Source of the DNA: Candidatus Rifleibacteriota bacterium
Lineage (GTDB): Bacteria > Muiribacteriota > Ozemobacteria > Ozemobacterales > Ozemobacteraceae
NCBI GenBank assembly: GCA_015232575.1
Contig: JADFZL010000007.1
Location: 64,277 to 128,276 of the forward strand
Direction of reading: 5' to 3'
Length of the DNA stretch: 64,000 bases
The notes beneath the pieces were generated by a model. That model ran no database searches and was not told the DNA's origin. It was given only the letters and a program-made list of their open reading frames with translations. Below are positions 59,701-64,000 of the stretch, piece by piece (the stretch's first letter is position 1; every line of letters begins with the position of its first letter). The position numbers and the translations under genes were made by a program.

Positions 59701-62523
59701 GATGCGCATTGAACGTTCAGTAAGATTCTGATCGTTTTTCCCTTTCATGATGGCAATAAGAATAGCATTAATTTTGTCGGAATCAGGTTTCGGTTCTGAA
59801 ATGGCTTCGTTATATTTCTGTTTGAGTTCTTCTGGTGAAAGAGTTGCAAACAGTGCTGCCGATTCAGTTGCCGAAATGGTTTTTGTTTCTTCTGAAGTAG
59901 TTGGTCTGGCGTTTTTTTCAGGTGATGAATACGAAGGAAGCATCGCTGAAGCTGAGGCTTTCTCAGATTTTATTGTTTCTGAACGGTTTTTCAACCATTC
60001 ATCTGTACTTGCTGCCTCTGGAAGTTTTTCGAGTTTTTCTCTTGCTTTGTCTGCAAGTGCCGGGGAAATTCGTACAACTCTCTGAAAAAACCTTTTTGCC
60101 TGAACTGGTTGATGCATTGCAAGATAAGCGTCACCAAGGCTTAACCATGCTTTTGCAATGAAACGGCTCGTCGGAAAATTTCTTGTGAATTCTGTAAGTT
60201 TTTCGACGGCTTTTATACCGTCTTTTTGCGCCAGGTAAAGCCTTCCAAGCCGGTAAAGTGGCGTTTCCAGAAGAGGATCAATTCTGTTAGACAGAGACGC
60301 CGCAGCTTCGTAATATTTTATTGAATTATCAACTGATTTTTCGACTCTGTAAGCAAGGTTTCCGAGGGTAAGCAGGCAGATAAGTTTGGTTGTACCAGAA
60401 GATGTTTCAGCAAGCTTTTTGAAAAGTTCTGCTGCTTTATCTGGAAATTCTCCGTAAAGCTCAACAGCGGCCTGATATGTAATGTTCCATCGAAGATCGT
60501 CTGTAATTTGAGCTTTTTCAATTTCTTTAACAAATTCTTCTACCAGCGCCGGTGAGGTTGCGAGCGCGAGAACAGGCAGGAGATCCTGATATAGAATTCC
60601 CTGATCAATCGGAGCAGCTTCTTCTATTTTCTCACGGATTTTCTTCTCAGATAGCTTGAGTGAAAGGTCACGCATTTCCTTTTTCAGTTTCAGAAAATCT
60701 TTTTCGTCGGGTGATGCATTATCAAGATATTCGCGCAGTATTTTTAATGCTTTTTCAGGCTCATTCTGCTTTACAAAAGCGTCATAGAGTTCTTTGCGGT
60801 AATCCTGGGCAGTTTTTGTTTCAGGGAATAGTTCAACATAGCGGATGATTGATTTCTGTGCTTCAACTTCGTTCAGAAGAGTTTCCCGCTGAATAATAAT
60901 TGTATCTTTAAGAGCCTGCTCTGCCCATGAGCTTTCCGGATGGATTTCCAGAAGAGCGTTAAAATCTTTCACTGCTCCAAGCGGGTCTTTTCTGTGAATT
61001 AGTTTAAGATTGCCAAGGCGGTAACGTACCTCGTCAACTCTTCCAAAGTCATACATTTTATCAAGATGCCAGGCAGATTTATGAGGCACAGCTTTGGATA
61101 TACACTGGTTGTACAAGTCGATTGCTTTGTCGAGATCCTTACGATCGTTTTCGGTAATGAAAGCAAGTCTGAAAAGTGCTTCACGACACAGTTCATGATT
61201 TGGATAACTGGCAATGAAATTTTCAAATAATTTGATTGCGGAATTTGTATCTCTGGATCTGTATTTCTCGTAAGCTTTATCGAAAGTCGATTCAGGCTGA
61301 GTTAAAATCGGCTCTGTGCGCAAAAGTGCCGGTGGCAGCCAGTAGTCCATTTCTCCGCCGCTTTTATCAAGTCTGCTTTTTTCAATTTCAGCTGCTTTCT
61401 GGTACAGCAGTCTGGCTCTGTCGAGATCATGAAGTTTATATTCGGCGGTATATCCAGTCATTTTCAGTGCGAGTTTTTCCCATTCAAGATTCTCAATTTC
61501 TATCTCGCGTCTCTTTGCAAGAGAGATTGACGGAGTGGCAACAAGTCGAAGCGGAATGCTTGCCAGCGATTCAAAAACATTCATTGCCGCTTTGTGATCG
61601 TTCATTGAATCTGACAGAAGGGTGCCAAGTAAAAGATGTCCGGCACGCCAGCCATTTAAATCATTAGTTTTCCGGATGAATTCTTCATAATATGATTTTG
61701 CTGTTTTCAAATCAGCGTTTGGAATGTAGTACTGAAGGATAGAAGCACCAACAAACAGTGAGTTCACCGCGGCGTCAGATTCAAGTGGACGTCTGATTTC
61801 CCACAATATTTTCTGCCCTTTAACATGTTCCTGCAAGTCGTAGGCCATGAAAATTGCGCGGTTCAGCCTTGCCAGATCAGAAGCTTCTTTTTCAGGGAAA
61901 AGTGAAATTTCTTCCCATGCCAGGAGGCCATGCATTGCGATTTCAAGTTCATAGCCCCGTTCAAATCCAATCAAATACTGCATCTCTTCCAGTTCGGGAA
62001 GTTCGGGGAATTTTGAAAAATATTTGTGAAATGCTTTAAACAGATCATCAATTTTTGTCATTCCGCGTCCGAGAATTTTGGCACGTGCAATCTTGGCTTT
62101 AACAAGCCATTCCCGCGAAGGCTTCCATGAAATGAGTCTGTTTAATTCTCTTTCGGCTTTTTCATAGTCTTTGTTTTTCTCGTGAATTTCGGCGATGAGA
62201 AGCTGACCTTCCCAGCGGAATTTTTGATCGATACTTTGTGCATCAACCAGAGTTCTCAGTATTTCCATCGCTTTTTCCGTGTCTTTCATTTCTATGTGAT
62301 GTTTCGCGAGGAAAAGATACCCTTCGCCAGCTTTTTTGTTTTGATTATCTCCGAGAAATTTCAGGACTTCTTTTTTGATAAGAATCTCCTGCTCGCCTTC
62401 CTTTGCTATTGGTTCAGAAGGTGTAGCAATCATTCCTTTTGCATAAAGAAATGGAATCTGCAGAACAATAAATGCTAAAGTACAAATAAAAAGTGCGTGT
62501 GATGAAACATTATTCTTTTTCAT
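56725..62523 (-). CDS. Giant TPR-repeat protein (1932 residues)
   Basis: An N-terminal hydrophobic segment (residues about 10-26, SHALFICTLAFIVLQIPFLY) is a signal peptide or anchor. The remainder is tetratricopeptide-like repeats end to end, roughly 45 units: many with the Tol-Pal-associated YbgF/BamD-type pattern (for example SAIKLFENFIASYPNHELCREALFRLAFI, KAREAYEKFLNMYPNSPLQNQV-type units). A low-complexity break of about 60 residues lies near 845-910. Such repeats form a superhelix for protein binding, most likely in the periplasm. It lies two bases downstream of the hybrid kinase gene, so both are transcribed together. Molecular role unknown. Confidence 0.85.
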   Translation of the reverse strand: MKKNNVSSHALFICTLAFIVLQIPFLYAKGMIATPSEPIAKEGEQEILIKKEVLKFLGDNQNKKAGEGYLFLAKHHIEMKDTEKAMEILRTLVDAQSIDQKFRWEGQLLIAEIHEKNKDYEKAERELNRLISWKPSREWLVKAKIARAKILGRGMTKIDDLFKAFHKYFSKFPELPELEEMQYLIGFERGYELEIAMHGLLAWEEISLFPEKEASDLARLNRAIFMAYDLQEHVKGQKILWEIRRPLESDAAVNSLFVGASILQYYIPNADLKTAKSYYEEFIRKTNDLNGWRAGHLLLGTLLSDSMNDHKAAMNVFESLASIPLRLVATPSISLAKRREIEIENLEWEKLALKMTGYTAEYKLHDLDRARLLYQKAAEIEKSRLDKSGGEMDYWLPPALLRTEPILTQPESTFDKAYEKYRSRDTNSAIKLFENFIASYPNHELCREALFRLAFITENDRKDLDKAIDLYNQCISKAVPHKSAWHLDKMYDFGRVDEVRYRLGNLKLIHRKDPLGAVKDFNALLEIHPESSWAEQALKDTIIIQRETLLNEVEAQKSIIRYVELFPETKTAQDYRKELYDAFVKQNEPEKALKILREYLDNASPDEKDFLKLKKEMRDLSLKLSEKKIREKIEEAAPIDQGILYQDLLPVLALATSPALVEEFVKEIEKAQITDDLRWNITYQAAVELYGEFPDKAAELFKKLAETSSGTTKLICLLTLGNLAYRVEKSVDNSIKYYEAAASLSNRIDPLLETPLYRLGRLYLAQKDGIKAVEKLTEFTRNFPTSRFIAKAWLSLGDAYLAMHQPVQAKRFFQRVVRISPALADKAREKLEKLPEAASTDEWLKNRSETIKSEKASASAMLPSYSSPEKNARPTTSEETKTISATESAALFATLSPEELKQKYNEAISEPKPDSDKINAILIAIMKGKNDQNLTERSMRIFISWMLFRKPDYVNFVNIAKEILTLKNYAPEFSELLFRTAQVQDRHLSKYEEANKEYFEYLSYFPNGKRILEIRERIPQVYELLKDKKNALRFYEKLIADDSVPQVAKVDACLRKSMLEEKNEEKEEAIKTLQGALAYDSERKPEIYLRLERLTEDTENIKLALETPGNEAARFSAFKRLIRKAEKDNNYDAATDLIKKYRSEFKEPENSIWIDKKMEDLGKRGEMTSIEDNLEQNPEDPETPQRLFRLAHMVEGLEDTKYRSSDLFYEITLVYPRSEFFRESKIRAENTKAIKKITALNDQFKEGVKSDDGDELLLERARLYENALSDFNHAQEDYEALLKLYPDSPRQGEAYLGLGEISLKQDKDPDTALSLWEKGLQVTTSPEYRSELLNRISNLKDFAETVFVKEDISDILNHYKKCENIIFRVWRVDENYAYALGLVMTALEYPALKPLKARLYYLAGRIYEDMERYPTAFSYYERSLRSYVHKGLRKDLVLYRMARLRRLQKMTVESEELFKALINRYPASRYCRSALYTLYKSELEKKNLSQAHYYLTRLLEFKSIFPRHREFLAVKEKTISSEINIGKMRELSSTSKSGDATFKYFEGKILENDIGDLDKAIEAYQEFLKTDPPLSKARDIMMKLSDLAERKKDYVKSIYFLDVLRKSKKPSAEDLDLILKIGSLVEDKLANPELTKLFYENIEIDYRDVKNVKKFAQSKLRRMEEAKMAKVETAARKKAVKREYTEEDEEVLTQIEEIIKVQVDEKQDFIKAERELLALWDENPQSITTFELLKALVKLNEDQLMDPQKAAEYYERWLTENPGDSATDDVTMELYDLYMEKLQDGRKARTLLENYIRRNPTSPLVLEAEFKLAMANEILERNFDEARRAYQRIIDTKRNEPIVHESYFRMAFVLREGFSDHDGAIATWEEMNNLFYNNKFAPDAQYAIAYTYEVYKRDYAKARETYEKFLNMYPNSPLQNQVREAIIRIQNK

Positions 62524-62525
62524 GG

Positions 62526-64000
62526 CTACCAGTTCACGATATCAGATTTCAATTTTAGAAATTCTTCATGAAGAATATTGAAGTACGTTTTCATTTCAGC
62601 AATCAGTGAGTCTGGAAAAGATTTTTCAGCGTCTTCAACCGAATGGTGTTTTTCAAGTTTTTTACACAGTTCCATGAGCTTTTCCATTCCCATATTTGCG
62701 CATGAGCCTTTAAAATTATGAGTTTCCCGGTCAAGTAGTTTGATATCTCTTGATTTCCATGCTGCTGCAATTCTTTCGATGTTTTCCATTGAGGTGGTAA
62801 AAAATATGTCGAGGAGTTCAATGGTGTCATTTGCGCCAAGAGCTTTTGCAAGATCTTTCCACCTCTTTACCGTTTTTGGAAGAAAGCCGCTGTCTTCAGG
62901 AGTAACATTTGCAGGCAACGTGCTGTCCGGAGAATTTATAACTTCGGATGTAACTGAGGGAATTTTCATTTCAGAAAGCCACTTATTTAATAGAAAGGAA
63001 ATGTCTTCCAATCTGACTGGTTTTGAGATGAAATCATCCATTCCTGCTTGGAAGCATTTTTCGCGCTCTCCCTGGAAAGAATGCGCTGTCATTGCAATAA
63101 TCGGCAGTTTCTTTTTGCCAGATTTTCTCTCATTTTCTCTGATTATTCTCGTCACTTCATAGCCGTCCATTTCTGGCATCTGACAATCCATGAACACGAG
63201 ATCATAATCACTCTGCAAGGCAGCCTTAACTGCCTCAGAGCCGTTGTTTGCAATGTCGGGGTTTATTCCGAATTTCATAAGCATTTTCACTGCCACATTC
63301 TGATTGATCTTATTGTCTTCCGTAAGCAAAACCCTGCATTTATACTGGTCGGCCGCAAAGTTACGTTCTGATTTCCCTTCAGATGATTTCCCCTGCTGAA
63401 AAATGTTTTTCAATGCTGAAACCAGATAGAGTGGCTTAATAGGCTTTGAAAGAAACATTGAAGCCGGATTCTTCTGGAAGAATTCTTCATTGTCTTTTCT
63501 GCATTTGATTGAAGCTGAAAGAATAACCGGAACATTTTTCGGAAAATCCAGTTCTATTCCACTTTCGCCGCCCATGGCCTGATCAATGATTACAGCATCA
63601 AATTTCTTATTGTTTTTGAGCGACTCGGAAAAGCAACTCAGCATTTCTGAATTAGTATTGACAAAAACAGCACTCATATTCATTGAGCTGAGGTATTTTT
63701 CAAGAGCTTTTTTTGTGTTCAGATTTGTTTCAAGAATTAACAGGTTTTTTTCAGTTGTATTCAGTTGGAATCTTTTTTCATGAACGGAGCTTGTATTTAT
63801 ATTGAGAGAAATTTCAAACCAGAAGGTTGTTCCTTTTCCTGGAATGCTTTCAAGGCCAATTCTTCCCTCCATTTTAGAAATGATTTTCTTGCAGATAGAT
63901 AATCCAAGTCCGGTACCGCCAAACTTTCTTGAAGTCGATGAGTCGGCTTGTACAAAAGGCTTGAAAAGTTTCAACTGATCTTCCAGAGGTATCCCGATTC
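62526..64000 (-). CDS. Hybrid sensor histidine kinase, C-terminal part (runs off the window)
   Basis: The frame stays open to base 64000, so the N-terminal sensor and HisKA domain lie outside. Visible in order: the end of the HATPase domain (LFKPFVQADSSTSRKFGGTGLGLSICKKII shown in part), a first receiver-like domain with a degenerate acidic pocket (NLLILETNLNTK...DAVIIDQAMGG), a canonical receiver (LLTEDNKINQNVA, phospho-acceptor D in FMDCQMPEMDG, Lys in ISKPV), and an HPt domain with the phospho-acceptor His in HNFKGSCANMG. This is the BarA/ArcB-type His-Asp-His layout, so it would pass phosphate to a separate response regulator. Confidence 0.92.
   Translation of the reverse strand, partial: IGIPLEDQLKLFKPFVQADSSTSRKFGGTGLGLSICKKIISKMEGRIGLESIPGKGTTFWFEISLNINTSSVHEKRFQLNTTEKNLLILETNLNTKKALEKYLSSMNMSAVFVNTNSEMLSCFSESLKNNKKFDAVIIDQAMGGESGIELDFPKNVPVILSASIKCRKDNEEFFQKNPASMFLSKPIKPLYLVSALKNIFQQGKSSEGKSERNFAADQYKCRVLLTEDNKINQNVAVKMLMKFGINPDIANNGSEAVKAALQSDYDLVFMDCQMPEMDGYEVTRIIRENERKSGKKKLPIIAMTAHSFQGEREKCFQAGMDDFISKPVRLEDISFLLNKWLSEMKIPSVTSEVINSPDSTLPANVTPEDSGFLPKTVKRWKDLAKALGANDTIELLDIFFTTSMENIERIAAAWKSRDIKLLDRETHNFKGSCANMGMEKLMELCKKLEKHHSVEDAEKSFPDSLIAEMKTYFNILHEEFLKLKSDIVNW

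Noticed and set aside
1..64000. tRNA, rRNA, tmRNA, RNase P or SRP RNA genes
   Set aside because: None of their conserved segments was recognised on either strand.

Overview
The window is a mostly chromosomal segment, about 42% GC by eye, of a Gram-negative anaerobic or fermentative bacterium. Evidence for two membranes: lipoproteins, a secreted protein ending in a beta-barrel-like domain with a C-terminal aromatic residue, and prepilin-like proteins. Evidence for fermentation: a trimeric [FeFe]-hydrogenase operon and a tryptophanase. The very large TPR proteins, the prepilin cluster and the gene mix would suit an uncultured lineage such as Candidatus Riflebacteria. That placement is a guess and was not tested.

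Layout. 1-1650 is a decayed region with a broken ribbon-helix-helix antitoxin gene and a broken gene for a secreted DnaJ-type zinc-finger protein. 1650-8201 holds queE, a LysM metalloprotease, a lipoate/octanoate transferase and three prepilin or secretion-like genes. 8202-9288 has no protein gene but carries four tandem 118-bp structured repeats between a promoter-like and a terminator-like sequence. 9289-23310 is a + strand block: a DnaE-type polymerase with a degenerate PHP domain, a di-CxxCH lipoprotein, accD-accA-sigma factor, a HAMP protein, an ankyrin protein, a small Cys-rich protein, pyrimidine-nucleoside phosphorylase, dGTPase and a chemoreceptor. 23385-27442 is the hydrogenase operon (response regulator, hydC, hydB, hydA). 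27760-36124 holds thiL, a heterodimeric ABC exporter, a histidine kinase and tryptophanase. 36285-43060 is an accessory stretch with three unrelated ATPases, an outer-membrane-like protein and a truncated Uma2 gene. 43077-47559 is glmU-like/prs/TPR lipoprotein. 47968-48845 is a pair of small heat-shock genes behind a strong sigma-54 promoter match. 49020-55478 holds a glycosyltransferase, a polytopic membrane protein, queH, ruvB, ruvA and yebC. 55590-62523 has a small secreted protein, a DUF2442 gene with the remnant of its usual partner, and a 1932-residue TPR protein. A hybrid histidine kinase runs off the right edge.

A dispersed element of about 130 bp with an internal palindrome (GTCATYTCG...CGARATGAC) occurs at least eight times in gaps. 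At one locus it may have contributed to the decay of a toxin-antitoxin gene pair.

Links between genes: QueE and QueH belong to the same queuosine pathway. The hydrogenase reoxidises NADH and so would support fermentation. AccD and AccA are the carboxyltransferase halves and are translationally coupled to a group-1/2 sigma factor. Dgt and pyrimidine phosphorylase act on nucleotides. All functional names rest on reading motifs by eye; no database search was run.
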